Notes: generated from the letters alone by a model not told the origin. A stretch of DNA of 64,000 nucleotides from Meconema thalassinum (GCA_946902985.2 OX336393.1:52635265-52699264), one strand, 5' to 3'. Numbered from the stretch's first letter, positions 32,681-44,331 are shown. Program-made: numbers and translations.

Positions 32681-34799
32681 GTAAATATCTTAAGATATGG
32701 CAATATAAAATAACATGTGGTAAACATAAATCATCATTAGACGGGAAAATAAAAGGATATAATGTTGTGTGTTTCAATTCTCGGGAGATTGTATGTCCAC
32801 CATGTTGTATTTTCATAATATATAGATAAAAATGAAGACAATTTTTTAACAAAAATTGCTTGTCTATATTTTACAGTCCTATGTGACATTTCTCAGTGAT
32901 GTTCACGAGCGGTAATTGCTCTAGTAACTTGGATGAGACTCTGAAGTGAGCCAATCGCTGACAGGCAGGATAGTTCTCAGTGATGTTCACGAGCGGTAGT
33001 TGCTATACTGTGGAAAAAGAGCTCTACCGTATCATTTTTAATTTTATGTATGAGTTCAGAGTAAGTTCATTAAACATAATTTTTTATTTGCTGAAATCTG
33101 ATAAATAGCTTCGTATAAGGGACATAGTGCATGGTCCACTACCCCAGGCAAAACCCTGCAAAAGGCACTGAAAAAACCTAGAAGAATTGCAGGATTTTAA
33201 TTACTTGGCTGTGAAAGCCGATATTTGATCTGATAAATTCTATTTAGAATTCCATTCCTTTCTATTATTAAATCATATATTTTCATAAGCTGTTCCTCAA
33301 AGCACGATGGTACAAATGTGTGTTCACACCAACCACCCTTGTCCCACTTATGTTTATTTTGCAGATTTAGTCCAAAATTCACTGCTTGCAAATTCTTAGA
33401 AACTAATTGTTCAGATAACTGGTGAGGTTAAATGGCTACCAGTACAATGTCAAATTACCAGCCAACAGATATTACGAGGTGAGACTGAATGAGACCTGTT
33501 CGAGTGACTTTATTAAGAACTACTAGAGGATGCATCAACAGGTGTCAAAAAATTAGTTAGTTAGTTATCGAGGGTTTAAGTGGCGGAACTACAAGGTCAT
33601 CTGCCCCAAAGTGTTGCATAATTAAAATAATGTTAACAATAGGGATAGTGATGACAACAATCCACTAAGCAGGTCTTCACATCCTGGTCTCATCAGAAGG
33701 GTGAGAGGATTCTCCTAGCTCCCATATTTTGTTAACAATCATGTTTATGCTTGTTATTCCCGCCAAATCACGTCAACACTTAGTTTTTAACATTTGCGAA
33801 CCACTGTAAATGTGGGCGGCTTGTATGGAGTTTTTCCCAGTGCAGAAAGTGTTGTAAAGTTGAGTCAATATATTCAGTGATTTATGAAACGAATATATTG
33901 ATGTGCCAAGCCTTAACAAGGTTGTAAGCATCCAAGGCTCAAATGCCCACCCTGAAGAGTTTTTTCACTGGAAAGCAAAATGGACTGATCCAAAGAACCA
34001 GAGCTAATGGCAGCAATTATGCTTATAGTTATAGAGAGTTTTATGTTGAAAACTGATTTCTTCTAAAACATGAGTCACCAAGTACATGGATTTTAGTATA
34101 ACTGGACCATACAATTTACTTGTGCAATGTTGTATCCGTGCACACTGAATGTGACCAGTGCAAATGAGGTGCCCAATGTGCATGCATTATTGAGTCTGGT
34201 CTCGGTGTTCTTGAACTATCAACATACGGACCTTGGTGGGTGTGTGCGCCCTGAAGACTGTCACATGATATTATGTAGACTCTCTCTGAAATTCTTGCAT
34301 GCATACGGCTGGCTCATTCATACCAAGAGACATGCCAGTTTGTAAATTTTTATTTTATATTCAGATCTCTATAATTACGTACTCTGTAATTTAATTGTAT
34401 TATCCATTTCTTAAACATTTGCCGGAGTGACACTGCAACTAACAAGTAGTTCTCAGGATTTGGAAAGTCACATATTTGTCCGTGAAGAACTAAATACCAT
34501 ATTTTCATATATCCCACTGGTCGTTTCCATTAAAATTCAGTTCAAGAACAACACTGAGACCACATATTTGTCCTTGATTATCAGTCGTCTAACACCATAC
34601 AAAATTTCAGTTTGATTGTTGTAATAGATTCGTAGACATTGAGAAGCGTCTGGATATTTCGGATTGTTGGATTGTTCTCTATGTAGGCCATAGAATTCTT
34701 TAACATTAGATGAAGATTATTACATACTGTAGGTTCATTATTCAAATGCATTATTCGATTGCATGATTAAAACACAAAAATTAAAAAATTAATTTTAAA
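32681..34799 (+). other. Intron h-i, first part
   Basis: Mostly unassigned. A 26-base word (cagtgatgttcacgagcggta) occurs twice, 81 bases apart, near 32893 and 32974. At 33553-33600 a retroposon-like 3' piece (agttagttat...aaggtcatctgcccc) matches 37395-37455. No gene. Confidence 0.5.
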
Positions 34800-35290
34800 A
34801 GTTTACGCAGCCACCATATTGCTTTTATGACAACAATTGAATTGAACTAGATGCCAGTACAGTAGATTAAATCTTGTGTAGACATGTAGGGTGTTAGGTT
34901 TCACTGCACTTGGTTGGTTAAATCTCGAGAGAAATTTATTTAAATATCTTAACTTTGCTTGGCCGCCATGTTGGTTTTGTAAACAGGTTTCTAAGCGCCA
35001 AATAGCTAAACTTACCTTAGTATTCTGTAACACCATACACCTGATATATCAGGGTGATATCAGTAATAGGTTCGGAGATATAGAATGCCGCTAAAATATT
35101 TTGTGGCGCCACCATGATGGATTGGTGAAATGCATTTAAATTTGAAGGACAAGGTCAGGTCCAGACAAAATACTGTAGTACTATGTCCTTACCAAGTTTC
35201 ATTGAAATTGCTCCAGCTGTTTAGATTTTACCACGGGGGCACACACACGCACATATACACAAAAGGTGATATCATAAGCTTATTTTTTTT
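34800..35290 (-). repeat. Dispersed repeat just upstream of exon i
   Basis: In reverse it carries taaaatctaaacagctggag, caatttcaatgaaactt and tatctccgaacctattactg, matching 24020-24200 inside the 715-bp TTAA element. It ends about 60 bases before exon i, so it forms the branch-point region of that intron. Confidence 0.75.
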
Positions 35291-35351
35291 CATAATTTGC
35301 CAAATTTGTAGCAAGTAGATTTCCTGACTGAGAGTTGGTTGTTGTTTGCAG

Positions 35352-35510
35352 AGGGCGATGCACATGAAGATGGGGAGACGTGGTTTGATGGATGTCGACA
35401 GTGTTACTGTCATGGAGGCGTGGAGATGTGTAACCTCATCACTTGTCCAGCCTTAAAGTGCAGTGAACCAGTCTTCAACTCCAGTAAAAGCTGCTGTCCT
35501 CAGTGCCCTG
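35352..35510 (+). CDS. CRIM1: CRIM1 exon i: VWC domain 3 (main part)
   Basis: 53 codons, acceptor gtttgcag|ag, donor g|gtacgt, phase 1-1. A second AG two bases further on would break phase, so the first was chosen. Nine cysteines (DGCRQCYC, EMC, ITC, KC, SCCPQC) join the one in exon h to make a full VWC. The EDGETW..GCRxCYCxxG..EMC pattern is very close to the vertebrate CRIM1 domain after the antistasin cluster. A dispersed repeat ends about 60 bases before this exon. Confidence 0.92.
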
Positions 35511-35633
35511 GTACGTAGCACAAGATTCACTATGTTTTTGTGGTAAACTACGAAGAGTTTCAATTCTGTTGCTAGGTGGCAGTGTAAGCCTACCAGGTAG
35601 CTGAGGTCACCAACCCGGATCCTTGCTAACAAG

Positions 35634-37359
35634 GGGAGGATACGATGCATGGGTCACTGAATGGAACCATCTTTAGTACACGTGTAGGGCATGACCAGGC
35701 GTATACCAGGTGCAAGTAGTAAGGTGCGCTTCTCAGCCGTTTCCGAGTAATTAATTAATTGCAATTACAGTGCGGTGTCTGTGTGCGTTGTACGCTAGCA
35801 AGAATCCAACGAGCGCGTGGTGCAGTGGTAAGAGCCCTGCTTCGTAAGCGCGGAATTGCTGGATCGAATCCCACCGGTGAGCCTTTGCAGTGTATTGTGT
35901 TTCGTTCTTTTTCTTTTTCTTTTGTAATCATTGGCAATTTCCAACCAATACCCATAGCTTGGGTCACTGCTTGTGGGGTATGGGGTTTCTGATTGTTCAG
36001 ACGTGCAATGAACGGAACAGACTGAGCCATCAATTTATAAATGTATACCGGTACATATATTAGAATACACTTGAACGTGTATAATACCAAAGTATTTGCG
36101 ATACCGATACTGTACATTATGTAATGTCACAAACATTGACCCCCATACGATGATTTCAGAATCTCTTCTCCCGCTCACATAACACGTTATTACAATTGAC
36201 TGCAAAATAAACATTATTCACGACACCTACAGTTGTAGGAATTGACAAAGTTCATATTAAAAAAAAGAAAATACACAACACACTGCAAAAGCTCACCGAT
36301 GGGATTCGATCCAGCGATCCCACGCTTACGAAGCAGGGCTCTTACCGCTGCACCACCCACCCGTTGGATTCTTGCTAGCGTACAACACACATAGACGCCG
36401 CACTGTAATTGCAATTAATTAATTACTCGGATACGGCTGAGAAGTGCACCTTACTACTTGAATTAAATACGCTGATCCCGGACGGAACCACAATTAAGTA
36501 TGTTGTCCCTTTTGAATCCCGGACGGGACTCCAATTAAGTATGCTGCTTCCAGGCGGGACAGCAATTATGACAAGGTCCACACAGGTCCTCCTCGAGTCT
36601 GAGTATATCTTGAATCAACTGAACACGAAAATTCCCAAAGAATGTTGTTTATTTCCAGAAGACCACCAAAAATACATTCACAGTAGTTGTTAGTTATGTA
36701 CAAGGCATAGAGCCTGACTGCGGAGCAGAGTTACATTACTGAACAGTTACAATCAAGAAGAGGAAGATCTGCTCTCGTGCACCAAGTTAAATACTGGATA
36801 ATACCTGGTGGGGATTATGAGTTTCCCTGGAGGACTTAGCCAATGAGAAGTTTATTTCTTTGAGAGGGAGTTGTCTCTCTGAGTGGGGAACCAATAAGGT
36901 GTGAATGTTGAAGGTTAATTAAAAGATTCCTTTTCGTCTTTTCTACAGCTCCGTAGTAAATAACTCTCAAGGCTTTCTTAAGAAACGAGAGTTTTTTACT
37001 GGAGAATTCCATGTCTTTAGATGGAGAGTGCCTGTTTCAAGTTATCTATCTAAGATACCTTGTTTTTAGATGGATTACTCTCGTAAGGAAGAGATGGACT
37101 ACAAGGTTCATCTTTTAACTTTATGGCTTGGCGAGGGTCTTTCTTAAATGGTATGTCAACAGACTTTGTTTCCAATGAGAAGAAAATAATAATAATAATA
37201 TATTTTAGAAGCCAAACTCATTGGAGCACATAGGCCTAGGTTCTATACCTGATGGGGAATATAACTCTTGTACCTGGTATACACATGGTCATGTCCTACA
37301 CGTGTACTAAAGATGGTTCGAATTGGTGACCCATGCATCGTATCCTCCCCTTGTAAGCA
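35634..37359 (+). mobile_element. Palindromic element with tRNA-like arms
   Basis: Left arm 35634-35902 matches, inverted, 36271-36460 and 37271-37359. Arms share ggaggatacgatgcatggg, cacgtgtag, gagtaattaattaattgc, gtacgctagcaagaatcc and a tRNA-like stretch (gtggtgcagtggtaagagcc, then ggatcgaatccca). The right arm is split by an 806-bp insertion; without it the element would be about 920 bp with ~270-bp arms and a ~370-bp centre. Confidence 0.82.
36461..37266 (-). mobile_element. Candidate solo LTR inserted in the palindrome arm
   Basis: Splits an otherwise continuous arm and is flanked by the 4-base duplication cttg (36457-36460, 37267-37270). On the - strand it runs AGTTATATTCC ... TATTTAATT and has AATAAA about 190 bases from its end, like a gypsy-type LTR. 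Three ~36-base repeats (cccggacgg..ccaattaagtatg) lie near 36475-36570. No internal retroelement genes. Confidence 0.5.
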
Positions 37360-38008
37360 CCACTGTAGGTTAGAAACCCCAAACCCAAACTAGGCAAGAT
37401 GAGGAGTTAGTTATTGTTGTTTTGAGGGGTGGAACAGTGAGGTCATCTGCCCCAGAAGTGCAGCAGCATGGACCCTCGCCTCAACAGTGTCCTGAATGCC
37501 ATTCCTAAAAACAGGTGTGTTGTAGGTGCATCAACTTCCTTCAAGACTGATTTTATACAAGTTATATTGACATGACGGGGCAGTTTATTATTGCCATTAT
37601 GGTAGAAATTAGTCAAATGGAAAGACCATGATGCACGCGGCACCGACGGCAGTTGTCCATTATTATCCATTATATCCAGTGGCGTTGGGGAGGTTTAGGG
37701 TTTAAACCCCCTCAGAGACATTATACACAGATCAGAATAGAGCACTTCTATGTCAGGCATCATATGAGCTTGTTAGCCAGTCTTTGGACTGAGAATCAAG
37801 AAATCAATGAAATCTGTCATTTCTAAATGGCCTTTTCTCCGATTATGTTAGTTTATTTATTTATTTATTGGGTACAGAAAGTCCCAGTGAGCTGGTAGCT
37901 CAAGGGGAGACTGCCCTTTACAAATATGGCTTAGTAACTTAAACTAGAATATACTAAATTGGTAGGATAATTTATTCAGTGTTTATGGGTTCATCTATAT
38001 TCAACATA
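37360..38008 (+). other. Intron i-j, unassigned
   Basis: Includes a retroposon-like piece at 37395-37455 shared with 33553. No gene. Confidence 0.45.
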
Positions 38009-38208
38009 AGGGGCGTGGTGGCTCAGCGGTCTAGCTGTATGCCTCTCACCAAGGCGGTCCGGGTTCGATTCCCGGTCAATGCATGTGAGATTTTCGGAGT
38101 GAAATGCCATGTCCTGTGGTTCGGATTCCACGTAAAAAGGAGGTCCCGTGGCTCATGATCTCAAGATTAACGGTCACGTAAAACTACAAGCTTCCTTCCT
38201 TTCCTTCC
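38009..38208 (+). mobile_element. SINE-B, full length
   Basis: Near-identical to the copy at 27298. Exact 12-base duplication atattcaacata at 37997-38008 and 38209-38220. Confidence 0.9.
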
Positions 38209-38766
38209 ATATTCAACATATTTTTTCAGGAAGTACCTGCGTGCTTCCTTCTTGAATGTGTTTAAGTTCATACTGTAGTTTAGAGAAAGCATTTTAACTT
38301 ACACTGTCATATACAGTACATGCAAATGCTACCTGCATATTTATTTCAAAAATTGGGGGTGCAGACATTAAATGAGTCAGGGTTATTACTGGCCTCCTCT
38401 CATCTGAATTACATTACAAATGATACACACTGCAGCTGGCCTGGTGGCATGATCTCCAACTACGCACAGAACAAATGACCACCAAATGAGGAGCCTATTT
38501 TCAAAAGTCGACATCTGCATTTTCTAAGTTATTGAGGGAAAAAAAAGAATCGCTTAAACGGCAAAATTCAGGAAATTTTTTGTTATTCTACTTTTTATGT
38601 TTATGTTAGAGTTTGTACCAAGAAAAACATAAAATTTCCTAAATCCCACCGTTCAAACATATTTTTTTAAATTTATTTTTTCTAGGAACGATGTGCAGAT
38701 GTTCGATTATGGAAATAACTTAACAAAGCAGATGCCAAGATTTGGAAATAAAGTCAAACTTTAATA
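38209..38766 (+). other. Intron i-j, nothing recognised
   Basis: AT-rich sequence up to the target duplication of the Penelope-like element. Confidence 0.5.
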
Positions 38767-38806
38767 GGAATGTCTTTTTCACGGGCTTATAGGCCGTGTT
38801 AAGGAC

Positions 38807-39214
38807 ATGTTTAGGTCCACTAAAGATAAGCGACATCCTCATACCGCGGCAGGGGTTTATAAAATCCCATGTGATTGTGGCCAAGTATATATTGGAACAA
38901 CGAAAAGAAGTATTGCCACTCTCCTCAAGGAACACGAACGACACAGCCGCCTGGGACAAACCGATAAATCTACTGTTGCAGCACACTCCCTACTCGCAAG
39001 TCGCGACATAAGATATGGAGACACCACGGTGTCTTATCATGCCAGGCTACAAAGGGAGGCCATTGAAATCCTGAAGCATACTAACAGCTTCAATCTTAAG
39101 GAGGAAGCAGAACGTGTGAACAGAGCTTGGCTTCCAGTTCTTAATCCCCTCAAGCCTGCCCTCATTGACCGTCATAGACGAGAAGATGCAACAGAAGAGC
39201 AGCCCTCTCCTTGA
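38807..39214 (+). CDS. GIY-YIG endonuclease domain of truncated Penelope-like copy
   Basis: 135-codon frame: AGVYKIPCDCGQVYIGTTKR is the GIY-YIG core with its Cys pair, then KEHERHSR and a long basic helix region. Nearly identical to 41698-42105. In the full element this domain is fused to the RT, so this frame begins inside it and is not a gene of its own. Confidence 0.85.
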   Translation: MFRSTKDKRHPHTAAGVYKIPCDCGQVYIGTTKRSIATLLKEHERHSRLGQTDKSTVAAHSLLASRDIRYGDTTVSYHARLQREAIEILKHTNSFNLKEEAERVNRAWLPVLNPLKPALIDRHRREDATEEQPSP

Positions 39215-39563
39215 TGCATTACTTTTATGTGGTACGCCGTTGCTATGGTAGCCTCTATGTGTGGGTTGTTGACTATTTATATATCTTCTGTTTACTTGTT
39301 TTACCTCGCTTTATGTAACCTGTGAACATGCTGAACGCAGTTTTCAGCGAAACGTCAGGACAACAAAATGTTGAACACGGCCTATAAGCCCGCAAAACAG
39401 ACATTCCTATTTCAACGCCGGTAGTGAAAGTCTGAATTTTTACTTAATTCGCCTCTACGGGGAGGAAATATCACACTTAGTTCATCGCTTTGAGAGGTTA
39501 AGGAAGAGAAAGTCGCAACTTCTGTCATCACTCGCGTTTCTTCTTCGATGCCAAGACACAGGT

Positions 39564-42105
39564 ATGATTCCCAAGTTTATTAAAATGAAGAGACCACTAA
39601 CCTCAGCTAGAGCCCATAGAATATATGATCGAACTGAACGTTCGCTATTACGTGAACGCATAAGCTTTGCACGTAAGGGGCTCGCTACTACAGATCAGGC
39701 ACTCTTACAGTTGCACTACCGCATCAGCAGTACACTCTCATATCAGGACTGGGAAAATGTAGATCGTATCACCTTCTATTCTAGGCGTTCAACATTTGAA
39801 CAGTCTAGCATCCAAAAAAAAAAAAAAGTCAACCCCTGGCACTATCCAGCCCATGACGGGCTAAAGCCGACCAAGCGACCGCTGCCCAGCCATTTGGCCT
39901 GCAGATATTGGGGTGACGCGTGATCAGCGCGTCGGGTCCCCTCGGCCGTTAATCTTGGTATTCGTGATCGGGGCGCTGTCTCACTGTCAGACAGCTACTC
40001 AATTGTCCTCACGAGGCTGAGTGCACCCCGTTCCAACCCTCACGTCAGTTTTAAAATTCCTGACGGAGCCGGGGATCGAACCCGGGGCCTCCGTGCGAGA
40101 GGCAGGCACGCTACCCCAACACCACGGGGCCGGCATCCGGCAGAAGAAAAAGTATGAGCGGTTACACAGAGACCAACCTGCGCCGGTACCTGTGCCTACG
40201 CTGGACATCTCACGGACGATTGTTAACCTGACCAATCGCCACCTGTCAGAGGGGGAAATCTCTATACTAGCGAAAGGAGGAAATTACGCAGTGACCCCTC
40301 CTTCGATTCCCGTGGAAGACATTGTCGCCAATATTGAAGCGGCAATCCGTGAGCTACCATCTGAACAAGCAGATGAAATTCGTCATGAAGCCTCATGTAT
40401 AATTAAGAAGGCACCGCAGAGTAACCTCACACCTCAGGTGAGGAACGCTATAAAGACTCTCAATATGGACGAGAGCATAATCATTCTTCCTGCAGACAAA
40501 GGGAACGCAGCGGTTATCTTGGACATGGACGATTACACTGGCAAGGTTTTGGAACTTTTAGACCCGGGTACATACCGCAAACTACTGAGAGATCCTACCA
40601 ACCGGATTCTTCGTGAAACGAACGGCCTGATCAAGGTATCTTCGCTACCTGAGAACGTAAAGAAGGGAACCACCAGAAGTGAAGCTTTACCACCAAGACT
40701 ATATGGCTTACCTAAGATACACAAAGATAATGTTTCTCTTCGTCCTATTGTGAGTGCTATTGGATCCCCAACTTATAGCATTGCCAAACATCTAGCAACC
40801 TTACTTCAACCACATATCGGCGGTACACAGTCGTACGTCAAAGATTCCGGCCATTTCATTGAAAAATTGAAAACTATTCAACTAGAAGCTGGTGACTTAC
40901 TAGTCAGTTTTGACGTGGTCTCTCTTTTCACGAAAGTACCTATAAAGGCAGCCCTGGAGTACATCGCACGGATTTTTCCAGATGATATCGCCGCCTTATT
41001 CCGCCACTGCCTCACCGCTAGCTACTTCCTGTGGAAAGGTGATTTCTATGAACAAATTGATGGGGTCGCCATGGGCAGTCCCCTGAGTCCGGTGATCGCG
41101 AATTTCTTCATGGAAAAATTTGAACAAATAGCACTCGAGACCGCACCTTTGAAACCTAAGGTGTGTCTTAAGATACGTGGACGATACTTTTGTAATATGG
41201 GCCCGTGGTAAAGATCAATTAAATCTGTTTTTACTACATCTTAACCGCCTGAACTCTAACATTCAGTTTACTATGGAGTTAGAGAATGAACAGAAAATCG
41301 CTTTTCTCGACGTTATGGTAATGAAGACCGCTGATCTAACCTTGGTACATACAGTTTACCGTAAGCCGACCCATACTGACCGATATTTACATAAGACGTC
41401 CAACCACCACCCACGACAGAAATACGGAGTGATAAACACACTGGCTGACCACGCGAAAAGAATTTGTGAAAAGCAGTGCCTAAACCAAGAAATTGAACAC
41501 CTCAACGAGGCCCTACGCGCCAAGATATCCAGCGAGCACTCCATCCAAGACGTCCAACTACAAGGGTAATTGGAGACAAGCAGCCCCTGGCTAGAGCTTT
41601 CCTTCCATATATAAAAAAGGTCACGGACAGAAGAGGGAGACTACTCGAGTCCCATGATATAAAGACCATATACAGGCCTACGAGAAAAATTAAGGACATG
41701 TTTAGGTCCGCTAAAGATAAGCGACATCCTCATACCGCGGCAGGGGTTTATAAAATCCCGTGTGATTGTGGCCAAGTATATATTGGAACAACGAAAAGAA
41801 GTATTGCCACTCGCTTCAAGGAACACGAACGACACAGCCGGCTGGGACAAACAGATAAATCTACTGTTGCAGCACACTCCCTACTCGCAGGTCACGACAT
41901 AAGATATGGAAACACCACGGTGTCTTATCATGCTAGGCTACAAAGGGAGGCCATTGAAATCCTAAAGCATACTAACAGCTTCAATCTTAAGGAGGAAGCA
42001 GAACGTGTGAACAGAGCTTGGCTTCCAGTTCTTAATCCCCTCAAGCCTGCCCTCATTGACCGTCGTAGACGAGAAGATGCAACAGACGAGCAGCCCTGTC
42101 CTTGA
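39564..42105 (+). pseudogene. Penelope-like RT with GIY-YIG endonuclease, disrupted
   Basis: Frame from 39564, cut by SINE-E (39814-40132; frame resumes in register at 40139). RT motifs follow: ILPADKGNAAVI, LYGLPKIHK, RPIVSAIGSPTY, LLVSFDVVSLFTKVP, GVAMGSPLSPVIANFFME. The catalytic YVDD falls on a +1 frameshift near 41170; VDDTFVIWARG continues in the next frame. A second frameshift near 41565 precedes the endonuclease (41698-42105; GVYKIPCDCGQVYIG). Three independent lesions. Confidence 0.88.
39814..40132 (-). mobile_element. SINE-E, full length (319 bp)
   Basis: Reverse orientation by its tRNA-like head (gtggtgttggggtagcgtg, B box gggttcgatcccc at the right). Flanked by gcatcc at 39808-39813 and 40133-40138. 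Unlike the other SINEs, its head-sense 3' end is a T run rather than an A run. A diverged piece is at 49010-49140. Confidence 0.82.
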
Positions 42106-42352
42106 TGCATTACTTTTATGTGGTATGCCGTTGCTATGGTAGCCTCTATGTGTGGGTTGTTGACTATTTATATATCTTCTGTTTACTTGTTTTACCTCGC
42201 TTAATGTAACCTGTGAACATGCTGTACGCAGTTTTCAGCGAAACGTCAGGACAACAAAAATGTCCTTAGAACACGGCCTATAAGCCCGCGAAACAGACAT
42301 TCCTATTTCAACGCTGGTCGTGAAAGTCTGAATTTTTACTCAAACTTTAATA

Positions 42353-42727
42353 TTGATTTTTAACCACAAATATTGTGTTTTGGAACATCTTACACCATCC
42401 ATTTGATACGTTTCTCCAAGAGGAATACGAAATCAACAAACTCCATATTTTGTTAGAAATGTCAGATGCCGACTTTTGGAAATAGCCTCCACAAATAAAA
42501 TATAGGTTCATTTCTTAACAAGTAAATTCAAACCAATTACAGTACTGATTTACAAAAATAACAAAAGTACTTCAATAACTGATTTAAAGTTTCAAATTCA
42601 GTAACTTGTGCCTAATCCTGAATCTTTTGATGTTAAGAACTAAGATTGCAGCAGCCCATCACTGAAAGTAAAGTACAGCAAGTTTAAGTGGTGAAGGGTA
42701 AGCTACAGTTGCACTTCACTGTTGCAG
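42353..42727 (+). other. End of intron i-j
   Basis: AT-rich, no recognisable feature before the exon j acceptor. Confidence 0.5.
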
Positions 42728-43132
42728 ATGACTCGCCTTTAGTGCCAGCGACTCATCACACGATGGTCTGCCAATCTGTGGACGGTGTTTATCGAGTGGA
42801 GGGAGAGACGTGGGATTTAGACTCTTGCACCCGCTGCTTGTGCCACTCCGGGTGGGTGTTGTGCGAGACACGCCAGTGTCCACCCACTCCCTGCGCATCT
42901 CCCAGTAAACGAGAAGGACAGTGCTGTGCCGAGTGCCCGCTCACGAGCCTGGCGCCCAACACGGCCAAGTCGTGTTCAACTCATCGGCCACACGGCGCCA
43001 CCTGGAAGGAAAAGAATTGTCGCAGCTGCCTGTGCCAGGGGGGAGAGGAGCAATGCTTCGCAGAGAAGTGCCCCAGTCTGATGTGTGACCGACCAGTCCT
43101 TGTCAAGAACCAGTGCTGCTCCATGTGCTTAG
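42728..43132 (+). CDS. CRIM1: CRIM1 exon j: VWC domains 4 and 5
   Basis: 135 codons, acceptor cactgttgcag, donor g|gtaaag, phase 1-1. Two complete ten-cysteine VWC domains. The first has EGETWDLDSCTRCLC and ends GQCCAEC; the second has WKEKNCRSCLC and ends NQCCSMC. A short Thr/Ser/Leu/Ala/Pro linker separates them. This is the only exon in the window coding two VWC domains. The upstream 7.2-kb intron carries the palindromic tRNA-like element and the Penelope-like element. Confidence 0.93.
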
Positions 43133-43209
43133 GTAAAGTACTTCCAGTATATATTATGAAAAGGTACTCGTATGTTTACGAGATAGTCCAGTTATTTATC
43201 ATGCATTCG

Positions 43210-43850
43210 AGGTGTGGTAATTAAATTCCGAGGATAGTCGCAAAAAAATGGAAACATAATCACCTTATTTAAATTTGATTAGTATCCACTTCAAATCAGA
43301 CCCCTGGGAAGCTATACACCAATCCCAGTGCCTCTTATCATTTTTTCGAATACCATACCTCTTGGAAGTCCCCTTCTTGAAGAGACTCAAACCTTGTGCG
43401 ATTTGCATAGGGTCTTTTCCACTGTGGCAAAATGACCACTCGTTAGCTTCAATTTCATCTTTGGAAACAAGTCGTAGTCACAGATGTGTATATTATGGAG
43501 GGTGGGGAGGGTGCGTTGAGAGGTCTGTGTGCTGGTGCACCCAGTTTCCCTCTTCCCAGAGTTGCTGTCGTTTCTGACGAATGTCCTCCCCGAGTGTCTC
43601 ATAACATTGCAGTAGAAATCGGCATTCACTCCTTCAGCCGCAGCATACAATCCCGCAAATGTTGAAAAAGCAGTACCCATGCTCTTTACCTGTCTCCCCT
43701 TCTGTGGTCGTGCAGGTTCAAGGTAAAGACTGCTGCGTAGTGACAGGATTGTACCCTCATCTAGAATTCTGGGCCACCCAGGGACCTCTAGTGGAGACAG
43801 TGCTTCTTTTGCTCTTGTGACAGAAGTCTGTTCACAAAATGGCAAAAAAG
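43210..43850 (-). pseudogene. mariner-type transposase C-terminal fragment
   Basis: - strand 43845-43387 reads EGVNADFYCNVMRH and DLFPKMKLKL...HFATVEK, echoing the mariner NADFYC and FLFPKLK signatures. The stretch holding the DNAPAH-type catalytic residues is scrambled. Dead remnant in intron j-k. Confidence 0.65.
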
Positions 43851-44331
43851 TGGCTCTTGTTCAAAACAAATGATGATAGCAATTCCTCTTTTGGTCAGGC
43901 ATTAATCACTCCGCAAAATTTGTTAAATCCTTCCAAGATTTTGTGTAGTGTTGTATTTGTGAGGTTGCCTTGACCTCTCGCCCTCTAGCGATACTCTTTG
44001 AAGATGGCAGTGTAATTTACCCATTCTTTTTGGGTATAGCTATAGATCTAAATTTCCAAGCTATCCCAGTGTTGCCAGTTAGTAATAATTGTGATTAAAG
44101 AATAGGCAAGCTGTATTAGTATTATGAGCTGATCAGCTTGCAAGCTTGTACTGTGCATCAAGCCGTCTGAAGTGTGTAATAAGTAAAAATTGTGGATAAA
44201 TTGGTAAAAAAGATATATCTTGGATTTAGACATTTCTGGAGTTCAATACCATATTTAATTCACCTTATGGTGACACTGACCAGTGTAATCTCGCCTCCAA
44301 CTCCAGTATGAATTGCATCCTTATGTTGCAG
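43851..44331 (+). other. Intron j-k, nothing recognised
   Basis: AT-rich intron before exon k without supported features. Confidence 0.5.

Larger units (their letters stand above)
38767..42339 (+). mobile_element. Penelope-like retroelement, tandem partial plus full copy
   Basis: A 13-base duplication tcaaactttaata (38754-38766, 42340-42352) brackets the whole unit, so both copies integrated together. Left is a 5'-truncated copy (38767-39440) holding only the GIY-YIG endonuclease end. Right is a longer copy with N-terminal region, RT and endonuclease. The shared ~640 bases act as the pLTR typical of these elements. An inverted piece (gggcttataggccgtgtt) lies at the left start and is repeated in reverse near both 3' ends. 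A SINE and frameshifts disable it. Confidence 0.9.
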
